DNA of 64,000 nucleotides from Nitrosospira multiformis (GTDB lineage: Bacteria; Pseudomonadota; Gammaproteobacteria; Burkholderiales; Nitrosomonadaceae). The stretch covers positions 79,803 through 143,802 of the forward strand of contig NZ_FOCT01000010.1 in assembly GCF_900110185.1 (NCBI RefSeq), written 5' to 3'. A model generated the notes under the pieces. The model did not search any database. It was not told the origin of the DNA and saw nothing but the letters and a program-made list of their open reading frames with translations. The translations under genes and the position numbers were made by a program. Below, piece by piece: positions 36,051 through 46,573 of the stretch (positions are counted from its first letter, which is position 1; every line of letters starts with the position of its first letter).

Positions 36051-36320
36051 ATGGCTGCTCCCGATCCTGATCTCCCTGTCTTGTTGACAGTCTATGGCCG
36101 GGAGCACTGCCACCTCTGCCAGGACATGCTCGCGGCCCTGCAGGAATTGAAGGCAAGCTATCCTTTTCAGCTCGAAGTCGTGGATGTGGATAGCGACAGC
36201 GATCTGCAATCGCGCTATGGGCAACGCGTTCCGGTGTTGATGGCCGGGGACAGGGAAATTTGCCACTATCATCTCGACCTGAATGCGTTTGGCCGGATAT
36301 TTCAACGAATCGAAAAATAG
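36051..36320 (+). CDS. glutaredoxin-like protein (DUF836)
   Basis: This 89-residue thioredoxin-fold protein has a CHLC motif at residues 20-23 (YGREHCHLCQDML), a cis-Pro region RVPVLM and the conserved strand LEVVDVDSDSDLQSRYG. DUF836 members are small thiol-disulfide proteins of unclear substrate. Its start follows the degP stop codon with no gap, so it belongs to the sigmaE operon, and a terminator lies 165 nt downstream. A periplasmic role would need export, but no signal peptide is visible. Confidence 0.88.
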   Translation: MAAPDPDLPVLLTVYGREHCHLCQDMLAALQELKASYPFQLEVVDVDSDSDLQSRYGQRVPVLMAGDREICHYHLDLNAFGRIFQRIEK

Positions 36321-36349
36321 CACTCCTGTTCTTTTGTGAAAGCGGTGAG

Positions 36350-36383
36350 CGCCTCCTTCCCCTTATCATCAGGGAAGGAGGCG
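36350..36383. repeat. perfect 12-bp inverted repeat between the degP operon and lepA
   Basis: The arms 36350-36361 and 36372-36383 pair perfectly around a 10-nt loop. No U tract follows. It may slow 3' exonucleases or act with the terminator 100 nt downstream. Confidence 0.6.
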
Positions 36384-36486
36384 ACTCGGCAGGTGCTTAT
36401 TTCCTCAAAATTCGCTAAAATGTCCGTCTTGAACAAGAATTTGCAGGGACCGGATATACGTGCGACCAGAGGGCCACGCCATGAGA

Positions 36487-36509
36487 GGGCACACCATGTG
36501 CCCTTTTTT
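36487..36509 (+). terminator. intrinsic terminator after the sigmaE operon
   Basis: A 7-bp stem (GGGCACA with TGTGCCC) with a three-base loop is followed directly by TTTTTT. It closes the rpoE-rseA-rseB-degP-glutaredoxin unit and lies 63 nt before lepA. Confidence 0.85.
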
Positions 36510-36572
36510 GATTGCCGGTGAATTCCGGCATCGTCCTGTTATCACCCTCTTCCCTTGCTATCCTGATCCCTG

Positions 36573-38366
36573 ATGCAGCACATCCGCAACTTTTCCATCA
36601 TCGCCCATATCGATCACGGCAAGTCCACGCTCGCAGACCGCATCATCCATTTATGCGGGGGGTTATCCGACCGGGAAATGGAAGAACAGGTGCTGGACTC
36701 GATGGAACTGGAGCGCGAGCGCGGAATCACCATCAAGGCGCAGACGGCGGCTCTGGAATACAAGTCCCGTGACGGCAGCAGCTATCTCCTGAATCTGATC
36801 GATACGCCAGGCCACGTCGACTTCTCCTATGAAGTATCGCGCTCCCTCGCAGCCTGCGAGGGAGCCCTTCTGGTAGTTGATGCTTCCCAGGGCGTGGAAG
36901 CCCAAACCGTTGCAAATTGCTACACCGCAATCGAACAGGGTGTGGAAGTCATACCGGTCCTGAACAAGATCGATCTGCCCGCTGCCGAACCGGAACGCGT
37001 CATCAAGGAAATTGAAGATATCATCGGCATAGAAGCACAGGATGCCGTGCGGGCAAGTGCAAAAACCGGTGTCGGTGTGGAGGATATCCTGGAAGCGGTC
37101 ATTTCGCGTATTCCCCCGCCGAAAGGGAATCCGGAAGCACCCCTCAAAGCCCTTATCATCGATTCCTGGTTCGACAACTATGTAGGCGTGGTAATGCTGG
37201 TGCGGGTAATGGATGGGGTATTGAAGCCTAAGGACAGAATATTGCTGATGGCCAGTAAAACTACCCACTTGTGTGAACAGGTAGGCGTATTTACGCCCAA
37301 ATCCAGAAATCGCGAATCTCTGAGCGCCGGTGAAGTGGGCTTCATTATTTCCGGAATCAAGGAGTTGAAGTCTGCCAAGGTCGGCGATACGGTAACACTC
37401 GTTGACCGCCCCGCCCCCCAACCGCTGCTCGGCTTCAAGGAGATCAAACCGCAGGTGTTCGCCGGACTCTACCCCGTGGAATCCAACCAGTACGACGCCC
37501 TGCGCGATGCACTGGAGAAGTTGAAACTCAATGATTCTTCATTGCAATACGAGCCGGAAACGTCGCAGGCGCTGGGATTCGGTTTTCGCTGCGGCTTTCT
37601 CGGGCTCCTTCATCTCGACATCGTACAGGAAAGACTGGAGCGGGAATACGACATGAACCTCATCACCACCGCGCCCACGGTGGTGTATCAGGTGGTGCTG
37701 CGCGATGGATCAGTCATTGAAATCGAAAACCCCTCCAGATTGCCTGATCTCTCAAAAATAGAGCAGATTCGGGAGCCGATCATTACAGCAACCATCCTCG
37801 TCCCGCAGGAATATGTCGGATCGGTCATTACGCTTTGCATCAGCAAGCGGGGAATCCAGAAGAATATGCAATATATGGGCAGGCAGGTCATGCTGACCTA
37901 TGAAATCCCGCTCAATGAAGTCGTCATGGATTTCTTCGACAGGTTAAAATCGACCAGCCGCGGTTACGCTTCACTTGATTATGAATTCAAGGAGTTCAGG
38001 GCTTCCGATCTCGTCAAGCTGGATATCCTCATCAATGGCGAGCGTGTGGACGCCTTGTCGCTGATTGTGCACCGTGCGAGCAGCCAGTACCGCGGACGGG
38101 AACTCGCGCAGAAGATGCGTGAACTGATTCCCCGGCAGATGTTCGACATCGCTGTTCAAGCCGCCATAGGCTCGCACATTATCGCCAGGGAAAGTATCAA
38201 GGCTTTACGCAAGAATGTGCTGGCCAAATGCTATGGCGGCGATATCACGCGTAAACGCAAGCTTCTGGAAAAACAGAAGGCCGGTAAAAAACGCATGAAG
38301 CAAGTCGGCAATGTCGAAATTCCGCAGGAAGCGTTTCTCGCCATTCTGCAGGTTGGAGAAAAGTAG
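36573..38366 (+). CDS. lepA: elongation factor 4 (back-translocating GTPase LepA)
   Basis: The 597-residue ribosomal GTPase starts with [20 protein letters not shown] (P-loop) and has the switch [20 protein letters not shown] and the LepA-specific C-terminal domain ending in [16 protein letters not shown]. It acts on ribosomes during initiation and elongation under stress. It is followed at 108 nt by lepB, a conserved pair in proteobacteria. Confidence 0.98.
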   Translation: MQHIRNFSIIAHIDHGKSTLADRIIHLCGGLSDREMEEQVLDSMELERERGITIKAQTAALEYKSRDGSSYLLNLIDTPGHVDFSYEVSRSLAACEGALLVVDASQGVEAQTVANCYTAIEQGVEVIPVLNKIDLPAAEPERVIKEIEDIIGIEAQDAVRASAKTGVGVEDILEAVISRIPPPKGNPEAPLKALIIDSWFDNYVGVVMLVRVMDGVLKPKDRILLMASKTTHLCEQVGVFTPKSRNRESLSAGEVGFIISGIKELKSAKVGDTVTLVDRPAPQPLLGFKEIKPQVFAGLYPVESNQYDALRDALEKLKLNDSSLQYEPETSQALGFGFRCGFLGLLHLDIVQERLEREYDMNLITTAPTVVYQVVLRDGSVIEIENPSRLPDLSKIEQIREPIITATILVPQEYVGSVITLCISKRGIQKNMQYMGRQVMLTYEIPLNEVVMDFFDRLKSTSRGYASLDYEFKEFRASDLVKLDILINGERVDALSLIVHRASSQYRGRELAQKMRELIPRQMFDIAVQAAIGSHIIARESIKALRKNVLAKCYGGDITRKRKLLEKQKAGKKRMKQVGNVEIPQEAFLAILQVGEK

Positions 38367-38474
38367 TTCAAACAATACGATGGATCGCCTTCAACAAGGG
38401 GCACATGCTCACCGGGAAAATCCCGTTTCCGGGCGAGCAATGGACTGTTCACCCGAAGGGAATAAGGAACAAGA

Positions 38475-39281
38475 ATGAACTTTCCGCTCATTATGCTGAT
38501 ATTGCTGTTAATCACCGGCAGTATCGCCCTGCTTGATCGTACCGTGCTGCAACGACACCGCGCGCCGGGAGACCAGGGGCCATGGTGGGTGGAGTATCCG
38601 AAAAGCTTTTTCCCGGTGATTCTTGTCGTGTTCTGCCTGCGTTCTTTCCTGGTTGAGCCTTTCAAAATCCCCTCGGGCTCGATGATTCCGACTCTGCTGG
38701 TAGGAGACTTCATTCTCGTCAATAAATATACTTACGGTATCCGGTTGCCGGTGGCCAACGTCAAGTTAATGGATATAAACCCCCCTCAGCGTGGGGAGGT
38801 CATGGTTTTCCGCTACCCGGTGGATCCCTCCATGGATTACATCAAGCGTATCGTGGGGGTACCGGGAGATATCATCACCTATCGCGACAAGCAACTGAGC
38901 GTCAACAACGTACCGGTGAGGATGGAGCCGAACGGGGAATATACCTATGTGGAATCAGGCCTGAAATTCGTTTACAGCCGCAGCTACACGGAGTCACTCG
39001 GAAATCACCGCTATAATGTCCTTATCAATCCCCAGGAGGAGCATAGTATCCAGCTAGGGGGTGTGCTCCCCTTCCCTCATCATGAAAATTGCAGCTATAA
39101 CGATCGTGGATTTACCTGCAAGGTTCCTCCCGGCAACTACTTTGCAATGGGAGACAACCGGGACAGCAGCAGTGACAGTCGTTATTGGGGATTCGTACCT
39201 GACCAGAACATTGTCGGCAAGGCTTTCATGATCTGGTGGAATTTCAGCGACCTGAAACGCATCGGATTATCGATCAAGTAA
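38475..39281 (+). CDS. lepB: signal peptidase I
   Basis: The 268-residue inner membrane protease removes signal peptides from exported proteins. There are two N-terminal membrane segments (residues 4-20 and about 45-62). The catalytic Ser69 lies in PSGSMIPTL and the general base Lys124 in DYIKRIVGVPGD. Box E is GDNRDSSSDSRYWGFVP. A ribosome binding site (AAGGAA) lies just before the start. The DUF4845 gene that often lies between lepB and rnc is absent; only 72 nt separate the two. Confidence 0.97.
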   Translation: MNFPLIMLILLLITGSIALLDRTVLQRHRAPGDQGPWWVEYPKSFFPVILVVFCLRSFLVEPFKIPSGSMIPTLLVGDFILVNKYTYGIRLPVANVKLMDINPPQRGEVMVFRYPVDPSMDYIKRIVGVPGDIITYRDKQLSVNNVPVRMEPNGEYTYVESGLKFVYSRSYTESLGNHRYNVLINPQEEHSIQLGGVLPFPHHENCSYNDRGFTCKVPPGNYFAMGDNRDSSSDSRYWGFVPDQNIVGKAFMIWWNFSDLKRIGLSIK

Positions 39282-39353
39282 TTCGGGCGGCAATCAGGAC
39301 CTTGAGCATGTGGCGGATCAGCTCGCCACAATTGGTCAGAGGGGCGCGCAAAA

Positions 39354-40046
39354 TTGGGGACAGCTTACCGGAATACGGAGAGTGCAGCACTGTGTCGGAA
39401 ACTCGGTCATACCTTCCATCGGCCCGAACTGCTGCGGCAAGCGCTGACGCACCGCAGCCACAGCATACCTCACAACGAACGGCTTGAATTTCTGGGTGAC
39501 GCCGTCCTCAACTGCGCCGTCGCCGGATTGATATTCCATCATTTTCCTGATCTCAGCGAAGGTAGTTTGTCCCGAATACGGGCGAACCTCGTAAACCAGA
39601 AGATGCTGGCCGAACTGGCGCAAACGCTTGAGCTGGGAAAGCTTATCCGATTTGGCGAAGGTGAGCTCAAAAGTGGAGGAGACAAGCGGCCTTCGATTCT
39701 TGCGGATGCGCTGGAAGCTGTGATTGGCGCCATATATCTCGACGCGGGTTTTGAGCAGGCCGAGAAGACAGTTGAAAATCTTTTCATTCCCTCCCTGGGG
39801 GAGCTGAACACCCATGCCTTCGGCAAGGATCCCAAAACCCTTTTGCAGGAATATCTCCAGAGCCGTAAGCTGGCGCTGCCCCGGTATGCTGTCGTTGCTA
39901 CCCGAGGCGAAGCTCACCAGCAGCAGTTTCAGGTGGAATGCGTGATTTCCCGGCCTGAAATCCGCACCCTGGGCGAAGGCACGAGCCGTCGCAGTGCGGA
40001 ACAGCACGCGGCCCGGCAAGCTTATGAGCAACTCCAGTCGCATTAG
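39354..40046 (+). CDS. rnc: ribonuclease III
   Basis: The 230-residue double-strand RNase processes rRNA precursors and structured mRNAs. The signature [13 protein letters not shown], the second acidic site in [18 protein letters not shown], and a C-terminal dsRNA-binding domain ([13 protein letters not shown] ... [20 protein letters not shown]) are visible. No ATG or GTG fits. The open frame begins after a stop at 39303-39305 and the first good start is the TTG at 39354, with AGAGGGG nine bases upstream. era follows after 114 nt. Confidence 0.95.
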   Translation: MGTAYRNTESAALCRKLGHTFHRPELLRQALTHRSHSIPHNERLEFLGDAVLNCAVAGLIFHHFPDLSEGSLSRIRANLVNQKMLAELAQTLELGKLIRFGEGELKSGGDKRPSILADALEAVIGAIYLDAGFEQAEKTVENLFIPSLGELNTHAFGKDPKTLLQEYLQSRKLALPRYAVVATRGEAHQQQFQVECVISRPEIRTLGEGTSRRSAEQHAARQAYEQLQSH

Positions 40047-40160
40047 AACTGCCTTTCGTGCTTTCCTGGACTGTGAAGCGCTTCCTGTCAGAGCCAAAAT
40101 ATTCCAACAGCAAGGCTGCGAGGGATTTACCCGGATGTATATGACGCAAAACCTTTTCTG

Positions 40161-41069
40161 ATGAACACTGAAGCTTCCCTTGCAGACCCTGTTTATCGCA
40201 GCGGGTATATTGCCATTGTTGGCCGTCCCAACGTAGGAAAATCCACCCTGTTGAACAGGTTGGTCGGCCAAAAGATCAGTATTACATCAAAAAAATCCCA
40301 GACGACACGGCATCGCATACACGGGATTCTCACTGATGCATGCTCCCAGTTTGTTTTTGTCGACACCCCGGGCTTCCAGACGCGGCATACAAGCCGTTTG
40401 AACAGTGGAATGAACCGTCTGGTTACCCAGACGCTGCGGGATGTGGATGTCGTGATACTGGTGATTGAAGCGATGCGCTTTGACGATCGCGACAAACTGG
40501 TGGTGAAACTCCTGCCAAAGAACAAGCCTGTGGTTCTTGCCCTCAACAAGATAGACCGCCTGCCGGATAAGTCCCAACTGCTTCCCTTCCTCAAAAAAAT
40601 GTCAAAGGAATTTGATTTCGCAGCCATGGTGCCGATAAGTGCCGAGAATGGAGGGCAGTTGTTCGAATTGATAGCTGCGATACGACCGCACCTGCCGCAA
40701 AATCCACCACTATTCCTGGAAGATGAAGTAACCGACCGGGATGAACGCTTCATAGCCGCGGAACTGGTTCGCGAAAAATTATTCCGGCTGTTGGGAGAAG
40801 AGATTCCTTATTCCACCAGCGTCATCATTGACCAGTTTGTGATGGAAGATGAGCTGCGCAGGATTCACGCTTCCATTGTCGTGGACAAATCCAGCCAGAA
40901 AGCGATTGTCATCGGCAAGGACGGAGAAAAATTGAAGCTGATCGCTACCCAGGCGCGCAAGGACATGGAAGAAAGCTTCGGCGGCAAGGTTTATCTCAAG
41001 GTCTGGGTAAAGGTCAAAAGCGGCTGGGCCGAAGATGCACGGATGCTGAAGACGCTCGGGTATGAGTAA
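40161..41069 (+). CDS. era: GTPase Era
   Basis: The 302-residue GTPase binds 16S rRNA and couples 30S maturation to growth. It has P-loop [31 protein letters not shown] (switch II), [10 protein letters not shown] (G4) and a C-terminal KH domain ([20 protein letters not shown]). Length and position next to rnc and recO are typical. Confidence 0.98.
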   Translation: MNTEASLADPVYRSGYIAIVGRPNVGKSTLLNRLVGQKISITSKKSQTTRHRIHGILTDACSQFVFVDTPGFQTRHTSRLNSGMNRLVTQTLRDVDVVILVIEAMRFDDRDKLVVKLLPKNKPVVLALNKIDRLPDKSQLLPFLKKMSKEFDFAAMVPISAENGGQLFELIAAIRPHLPQNPPLFLEDEVTDRDERFIAAELVREKLFRLLGEEIPYSTSVIIDQFVMEDELRRIHASIVVDKSSQKAIVIGKDGEKLKLIATQARKDMEESFGGKVYLKVWVKVKSGWAEDARMLKTLGYE

Positions 41070-41182
41070 CCCGTCAGTGCGCCATAAGTTTCACACTTAT
41101 TCTCTCCGCTTCAAAACCACGAGTACAAACCCCGGGTGGATGTTCACACGAGCAAAGGTAGCTGACGAGAGCTCGCTAAAAC

Positions 41183-41911
41183 ATGAGCGTAGATAAACAG
41201 CGTCAGGAAGCACAACCCGCTTTTGTGTTGCATAGCTATCCTTATCTTGAAACCAGTCTTATCGTGGAAGTTTTCACGCAAAATTCTGGACGCATTGCCG
41301 TGGTTGCGAAAGGCGCCAAGCGTCCGACATCTGCATTACGGGGATTGCTGCGCGCATTCCAGCCTCTCCTGCTGAGCTGGGGGGGAAAGTCCGAATTACG
41401 CACTTTGCATAAAGCGGAATGGCAGGGTGGACAATTACCCTTACAGGGAACTGCCCTGATCTGCGGATTTTATCTCAATGAACTCTTGATACGGCTATTG
41501 CACCGCAATGATCCGCACGAACGGTTATTTGCCTGCTATCAGGAGGCCTTGTCCGATCTGAGTACGGCAAGCGATTACATTCCCATACTGCGCCGCTTCG
41601 AGCAGCGTCTCCTGCAGGAGATAGGTTATGCTCTGACGCTCGATCGCGATGTTTCATCGGGAAAACCGATTAAACCAAACCAGACGTACTGCTACGAAAT
41701 CGAACGGGGTCCCGTTGCGTCGAGCAACGGCAGCTGTCCTTTTAATCTTCAGTTAAGTGGAAAAACACTGCTGGATATGAGTCAGGGAGACTATTCAGCG
41801 CCGTTGACCCGTCTGCAGAGCAGGATCCTGATGCGCCACCTGCTCAGCCACTATCTGGGAGATAAGCCATTGCATACACGCCAGTTACTGAAAGAGTTTC
41901 AGCAATTGTAA
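41183..41911 (+). CDS. recO: DNA repair protein RecO
   Basis: The 242-residue protein loads RecA on SSB-covered single-stranded DNA with RecR. It shows the N-terminal OB-fold (AFVLHSYPYLETSLIVEVFT, GRIAVVAKGAKRP), then the helical domain with YLNELLIRLLHRNDPH and RFEQRLLQEIGYA. The C-terminal zinc-finger cysteines of some RecO proteins are not conserved; only one Cys pair remains, spaced widely (YCYEI and SCPF). It is 114 nt after era. Confidence 0.95.
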   Translation: MSVDKQRQEAQPAFVLHSYPYLETSLIVEVFTQNSGRIAVVAKGAKRPTSALRGLLRAFQPLLLSWGGKSELRTLHKAEWQGGQLPLQGTALICGFYLNELLIRLLHRNDPHERLFACYQEALSDLSTASDYIPILRRFEQRLLQEIGYALTLDRDVSSGKPIKPNQTYCYEIERGPVASSNGSCPFNLQLSGKTLLDMSQGDYSAPLTRLQSRILMRHLLSHYLGDKPLHTRQLLKEFQQL

Positions 41912-42069
41912 CGCTCGTCCCTGCGGAGTAAGACGCGGGTCAGCAAGCGTCATGAGGGTAAACCATCCTTAGGGAAGAGTGCGGCGCTGTGTTCAGCGTA
42001 GAATCCCCAGACTTTATTTAGATCGCCTTGCTTCCGGATATCCCAACCAAGCCTTTGAAGAGAGAGAAA

Positions 42070-42930
42070 ATGAAACCGAATATCGAAGCTTTTTTTGATG
42101 GCGCGACCTGGACAGTAAGCTACGTGGTTTTCGATGAGCCGAATGGATATTGTGCAATCATCGATCCAGTACTGGACTACGATCCCAAATCAGGCAGAAC
42201 GCGCACTGCCTCCGCCAATAAACTGATCGCCTTTATCGAGGAAAAGAATCTGACGACAGAATGGATTCTGGAGACCCATGCGCACGCCGACCATCTCACA
42301 GCGGCGCACTTTCTTAAGGGGAGATTGGGGGGCAAGACGGCGATCGGGAAGGAGATTCCAATCGTGCAGGAAACCTTCAGGAAAATATTCAATTTTGAAA
42401 CAGACTTCACGCCGGACGGCAAACAGTTTGACCACTTATTTGCCGATAACGAGGTTTTCAGCGTGGGGAAACTGAACGTGAAAGCGCTCTCGACACCGGG
42501 CCATACGCCGGCGGACTTGTCCTATCAGGTAGAGGAAGCGATCTTTGTCGGCGATACCCTGTTCATGCCGGACATCGGCACGGCACGCGCCGATTTTCCG
42601 GGAGGAAATGCACGCAGACTATTCCGGTCAATAAGGAAAATACTGGATTATCCCGCGAATACCCGGCTGTTCATGTGCCATGATTATCCCCCGCAAGGCC
42701 GGACCCCTCGGTGGGAAACGAGTGTGGGAGAGCAGCGTGCAAATAATGTCCACGTGCGCGACGGCATTGACGAAGACCAGTTCGTCGCAATGCGCGAAGC
42801 GCGGGATCGGACACTCGAAATGCCCACGCTGTTGCTGCCGTCGATCCAGGTGAATGTGCGCGCGGGCCTCATGCCGTCACCCGAGAACAACGGTATTTCG
42901 TATCTCAAAATACCGTTGAACGTCATCTGA
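42070..42930 (+). CDS. metallo-beta-lactamase-fold hydrolase, persulfide dioxygenase-like
   Basis: I place the start at 42070 (MKPNIEAFFDGATWTVSYVV), since the first 14 codons of the longer frame look non-coding and GAAGAGAGAG precedes this ATG. The 286-residue protein has the metal-binding HAHADH, STPGHTPADLSY and FVGDTLFMPDIGTARADFPGG, and a CHDYPP segment. These are typical of the single-iron ETHE1/SDO group that oxidises glutathione persulfide to sulfite. The C-terminal LPSIQVNVRAGLMP and YLKIPLN match the beta-lactamase-hydrolase-like branch. Substrate is inferred, not shown. Confidence 0.88.
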   Translation: MKPNIEAFFDGATWTVSYVVFDEPNGYCAIIDPVLDYDPKSGRTRTASANKLIAFIEEKNLTTEWILETHAHADHLTAAHFLKGRLGGKTAIGKEIPIVQETFRKIFNFETDFTPDGKQFDHLFADNEVFSVGKLNVKALSTPGHTPADLSYQVEEAIFVGDTLFMPDIGTARADFPGGNARRLFRSIRKILDYPANTRLFMCHDYPPQGRTPRWETSVGEQRANNVHVRDGIDEDQFVAMREARDRTLEMPTLLLPSIQVNVRAGLMPSPENNGISYLKIPLNVI

Positions 42931-43027
42931 GCCATTACACACCTGTCAGAGGCGGGCAAATAGCAGCAGCCGATTCAGGAGCTAGGACCTGCTAACCCCT
43001 TTCTGGCATGATCGACCCCTATAATGT

Positions 43028-43402
43028 TCATGTAAACAAGAGGTAAACCGCCAGCAGAAATCCTATGGTAGCAACCGATAAAGACAAGAACGATGAGAGC
43101 CAGGGTAAGGACAGTTTGGGCAGATCCTCAAGCGGCAATGAGCTTACATAATGTCTGTGATTGAGCAAGGCGCCGAGTATGGTCGCACTGCCTGAGAGCA
43201 CAAGAATAATGCCGAACACACCGGAGATTCCATGAGCGCTGGCAGCACTTCCATTTTTGGAAATTTCCCCGGAAGCCACAAGAAGATTCAGAAACAGCCC
43301 GAAGCGGGCGACGACGAAACCAAGCGCGATGATCGTCAGCCCCGTGCGCACCCACGCCAGAAGCGTCCGCTCCGCCGCGAAGAAAACGCGCGGGTCCGAC
43401 AT
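43028..43402 (-). CDS. DUF202 inner membrane protein
   Basis: The 124-residue protein from 43402 (MSDPRVFFAAERTLLAWVR) has GGAG just upstream; a TTG 22 codons earlier is possible. It has three hydrophobic segments, and the N-terminal RVFFAAERTLLAWVRTGL motif defines DUF202. Function of the family is unknown. Some members associate with metal or SPX-domain proteins. It is the only minus-strand gene between recO and nagZ and is convergent with the metallo-hydrolase gene. Confidence 0.9.
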   Translation of the reverse strand: MSDPRVFFAAERTLLAWVRTGLTIIALGFVVARFGLFLNLLVASGEISKNGSAASAHGISGVFGIILVLSGSATILGALLNHRHYVSSLPLEDLPKLSLPWLSSFLSLSVATIGFLLAVYLLFT

Positions 43403-43690
43403 TTTCTCCGGATCCCCCTTTCCTCCTTGCAGGTTTTCAGACGCGGAATTTATAGTCGTCCTCTTCAATCAAATACGGACCAGCCAGGAGTAACGACCCA
43501 AAGAGTAACGTCCCCAAGGCAATCAACCTGGAGATCCGCTTTTATATACATACTGTCTTCGCCGCACACACTATTATAATATAGTCATTTTTTGCCCGAT
43601 CTCTCTTGCCTCTTCCAGATGTGCGGGAGAGCAAATATCATTCAGGCAATCGTTGAAAAAAGCCGCATCAGGAAAACCCTCGCCACCATC

Positions 43691-44416
43691 ATGATCAAAC
43701 TCGGCGTTAATATCGATCACGTCGCCACCTTGCGCCAGGCGCGCGGTACAACCTATCCCGATCCGATAGAGGCGGCACTCATTGCCGAATCGGCCGGAGC
43801 AGATGCCATCACCTTGCACTTACGCGAAGACCGGCGCCACATACAGGATAGAGACGTGGAAATCCTGCGCGGCGCGCTCAAGACCCGCATGAATCTGGAG
43901 AGCGCGGTCACGGATGAAATGATCGGATTTGCGCTGCGCATCAAACCCCATGATATCTGCCTCGTGCCGGAGCGGCGCGAAGAATTGACAACCGAGGGCG
44001 GACTCGATGTGGTACGGCATTTCGAGCAAGTGCAACGCGCATGCCGCAGGCTGGCTGAAGCCGGCATCCGGGTTTCACTCTTCGTCGATGCCGAGCCCGC
44101 GCAGATCGATGCATCCGTCGAAGCCGGCGCACCGGTCATCGAGATTCACACCGGACATTATGCCGATGCCCAAACGGCGGACAAGCAGCAAGGCGAGCTG
44201 GAGCGAGTCCGGGCGGCGGTAAGCAAGGGTTTGGGCCAAGGGCTCACAGTCAACGCAGGGCACGGGTTGCATTACCTGAATGTTCAGGCAATTGCAGCGA
44301 TCCCGGGCGTGTCGGAGCTCAATATCGGCCACGCGATCGTGGCTCGCGCATTGTTCGTAGGCTTCGAGCAGGCAGTCCGGGAAATGAAAAACCTGATGCT
44401 GGAAGCATGTAAATGA
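43691..44416 (+). CDS. pdxJ: pyridoxine 5'-phosphate synthase
   Basis: The 241-residue TIM-barrel enzyme condenses 1-deoxyxylulose 5-phosphate with 3-hydroxy-1-aminoacetone phosphate to form pyridoxine 5'-phosphate. The start at 43691 ([20 protein letters not shown]) matches the family; the longer frame adds 33 unrelated residues. [38 protein letters not shown] and [12 protein letters not shown] are all present. It overlaps acpS by 4 nt. Confidence 0.97.
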   Translation: MIKLGVNIDHVATLRQARGTTYPDPIEAALIAESAGADAITLHLREDRRHIQDRDVEILRGALKTRMNLESAVTDEMIGFALRIKPHDICLVPERREELTTEGGLDVVRHFEQVQRACRRLAEAGIRVSLFVDAEPAQIDASVEAGAPVIEIHTGHYADAQTADKQQGELERVRAAVSKGLGQGLTVNAGHGLHYLNVQAIAAIPGVSELNIGHAIVARALFVGFEQAVREMKNLMLEACK

Positions 44417-44790
44417 TCTATGGGATCGGAACCGATCTGGTTGAAACCTCGCGTATTGCGCGCCTGCTGGAAAAATACGGAGAGCGTTTCGCCCGGCGCC
44501 TGCTGACAGACGAGGAGTGGCCAGAATATGCAAAAAGCATGCAGCCGGTAATGTTCCTGGCGAAGCGTTTTGCCGCCAAGGAAGCGCTTGCCAAAGCCTT
44601 TGGCACGGGTATCCGTCATCCTGTCAGCTTGAGCCATATCGGAGTAACTCATGATACCTTGGGCAAACCCTATTTCAAATTCCACCCTGAATTGCATACC
44701 CTAGCCCAAAACGAAGGCATCACCCGTCACCATCTCTCCATCAGTGACGAATTGAACCTCGCTTGCGCTTTTGTCATATTGGAAAAATAA
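44413..44790 (+). CDS. acpS: holo-[acyl-carrier-protein] synthase
   Basis: The 125-residue trimeric transferase attaches 4'-phosphopantetheine from CoA to acyl carrier protein. It shows [12 protein letters not shown] (metal-binding Asp), the conserved [19 protein letters not shown] helix and HHLSISDE near the C-terminus. Its start overlaps pdxJ by 4 nt and its stop directly abuts nagZ, so the three genes form one unit. Confidence 0.97.
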   Translation: MIYGIGTDLVETSRIARLLEKYGERFARRLLTDEEWPEYAKSMQPVMFLAKRFAAKEALAKAFGTGIRHPVSLSHIGVTHDTLGKPYFKFHPELHTLAQNEGITRHHLSISDELNLACAFVILEK

Positions 44791-45840
44791 ATGTCGCTCG
44801 GTCCCGTCATGCTCGATATCGAAGGCACGCAACTCACCGCCAACGATAAGAAAAAACTCCGCCACCCGCTGGTTGGAGGAGTGATCCTGTTCACGCGCAA
44901 CTATTCCTCGCTTGCGCAACTCATGCATCTGACCGCTGAAATCCATGCGCTGCGAACGCCGCCGCTGCTGGTCGCAGTCGATCATGAAGGGGGCAGGGTT
45001 CAACGTTTCCGGGAAGATTTCACGCGCCTGCCTCCCATGCGCGAACTGGGCAGGATCTGGGATGAGTATCCTGCTCAGGCGCGGCACCTGGCGCATCAGG
45101 CGGGGTATGTCTTGGCGGCGGAACTACGGGCTGCGGGCGTGGATTTCAGTTTTACACCGGTCCTGGATATGGATTATGGCCAAAGCAGTGTCATCCGCGA
45201 CCGTGCTTTTCACCGTGACCCGCACGCCATTGCAGATCTGGCTCATAGCCTGATGGCCGGATTAAAATCAGCCGGAATGGCAGCGGTGGGTAAGCATTTC
45301 CCTGGTCATGGTTATATCGAAGCCGATTCCCATTTCGAAATGCCGGTGGACGAACGAACTTTCGCGCAGATCGAAATGGATGACCTCGTTCCATTCCGTA
45401 AAATGATCGGTTTCGGCCTTACCGGTATGATGCCTGCCCACGTCATTTATCCAAAGGTGGATGCATTGCCGGCCGGTTTTTCCGAAGTATGGCTCAAAAA
45501 GGTTTTGCGGGGTGAGCTGGGTTTCGAAGGGTGTATCTTCAGCGATGATCTGAATATGGCGGGAGCAGCTTTTGCAGGCAATCCGGTGGAGCGGGCCCAG
45601 AAAGCATTGCATGCGGGATGCGACATGGTGCTGCTGTGTAATAACCCGGAAGCGGCCGAAATGCTGCTCGCGGAGCTACATTGGGACTTGCCCGCCCTCG
45701 GGGTGATTCGTCTCGCCCGCATGCGCGGGCGGCCAAACCCGGATTCGCTGGTGAAACTGCACGAAAACCCGAACTTCGTCAGTGCCGTGGAAAAAATTGC
45801 AGGTATTGGCGTTCGCAGCGGCGAGTTGCCGCTGGTGTAG
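44791..45840 (+). CDS. nagZ: beta-N-acetylhexosaminidase (cell-wall recycling)
   Basis: The 349-residue GH3 cytosolic enzyme removes N-acetylglucosamine from muropeptides and so acts in peptidoglycan recycling. It has [21 protein letters not shown], the [18 protein letters not shown] loop with the acid/base His, and the nucleophile Asp in [13 protein letters not shown] follows the acpS stop without a gap. Confidence 0.96.
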   Translation: MSLGPVMLDIEGTQLTANDKKKLRHPLVGGVILFTRNYSSLAQLMHLTAEIHALRTPPLLVAVDHEGGRVQRFREDFTRLPPMRELGRIWDEYPAQARHLAHQAGYVLAAELRAAGVDFSFTPVLDMDYGQSSVIRDRAFHRDPHAIADLAHSLMAGLKSAGMAAVGKHFPGHGYIEADSHFEMPVDERTFAQIEMDDLVPFRKMIGFGLTGMMPAHVIYPKVDALPAGFSEVWLKKVLRGELGFEGCIFSDDLNMAGAAFAGNPVERAQKALHAGCDMVLLCNNPEAAEMLLAELHWDLPALGVIRLARMRGRPNPDSLVKLHENPNFVSAVEKIAGIGVRSGELPLV

Positions 45841-46023
45841 CAAAATCTGAAACTCGCCTTCCATATCCCCGTTCATCTTGCCACATCGGGTTTTCTCTGT
45901 TTTGCGACTCTCATCCTCAGCAGCAACTCCAGCGTGCTCTGCCACTTTTCACTATACGACCGCACCTAGGAAGCTGCTGAACAAATCCCGAGGCTGCGGG
46001 TGGCAAAAAAATCGAAAGGATCG

Positions 46024-46051
46024 GTTGAAAAATAGCCAAACGAACCTATAT
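46024..46051 (+). promoter_or_regulatory. candidate sigma32 (heat-shock) promoter of hsp20
   Basis: GTTGAAA at 46024-46030 and ACCTATAT at 46044-46051, with a 13-nt spacer, resemble the sigma32 pattern CTTGAAA-N11-16-CCCCATNT. It lies about 64 nt before the Hsp20 start. A 6-bp hairpin (46064-46082) sits in the leader and could tune translation. Confidence 0.45.
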
Positions 46052-46114
46052 TGATTAATAAGTGCTGATTCACAGCATCAGCTTGATGTCAGACATTTAT
46101 TCAAAGGAGATATT

Positions 46115-46549
46115 ATGGCTATTAGTCGGTATGAACCGTGGAGCTTGCTCCACCAATTACATCGGGAACTGGATCGTGCGCGGGAGAACGTGGCCGGCGA
46201 CGGATCCGCCGCGACCGCCGAATGGGCGCCGGCAGTGGATATCAAGGAAGAAGCGGACAAGTTCGTTCTTCAGGCTGATCTTCCCGGCGTAAAACCCGAA
46301 GATATCGATATCAGCATGGAAGAAAGCGTGCTCACGATCAAAGGCGAAAAGAAAACCGAGGCCACCACCGAAAAGGAAGGCTACAAGCGTGTCGAGCGCA
46401 CCTACGGCTCCTTCCACCGCCGTTTCAGCTTGCCGGACACTGCCAACGCGGATGCAATATCAGCCAAATCCAACTTGGGGGTTCTGGAAATCGTCATCCC
46501 CAAACGCGAACCGGTCCAGCCGAAAAAGATCAACGTGGCCGTTCAATAA
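46115..46549 (+). CDS. small heat shock protein (Hsp20/alpha-crystallin)
   Basis: The 144-residue ATP-independent chaperone has the alpha-crystallin domain: WAPAVDIKEEADKFVLQADLPGV, EDIDISMEESVLTIKGEK, RTYGSFHRRFSLPDTAN and the conserved A-x-x-x-n-G-V-L-type SKSNLGVLEIVIPK. It lacks the C-terminal IXI motif in standard form but ends in KKINVAVQ, which may serve. The ribosome binding site AAGGAGAT is strong. The gene stands alone between a sigma32-like promoter and a terminator. Confidence 0.95.
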   Translation: MAISRYEPWSLLHQLHRELDRARENVAGDGSAATAEWAPAVDIKEEADKFVLQADLPGVKPEDIDISMEESVLTIKGEKKTEATTEKEGYKRVERTYGSFHRRFSLPDTANADAISAKSNLGVLEIVIPKREPVQPKKINVAVQ

Positions 46550-46573
46550 GAGTATTAAACCGGCTGACAGAGC

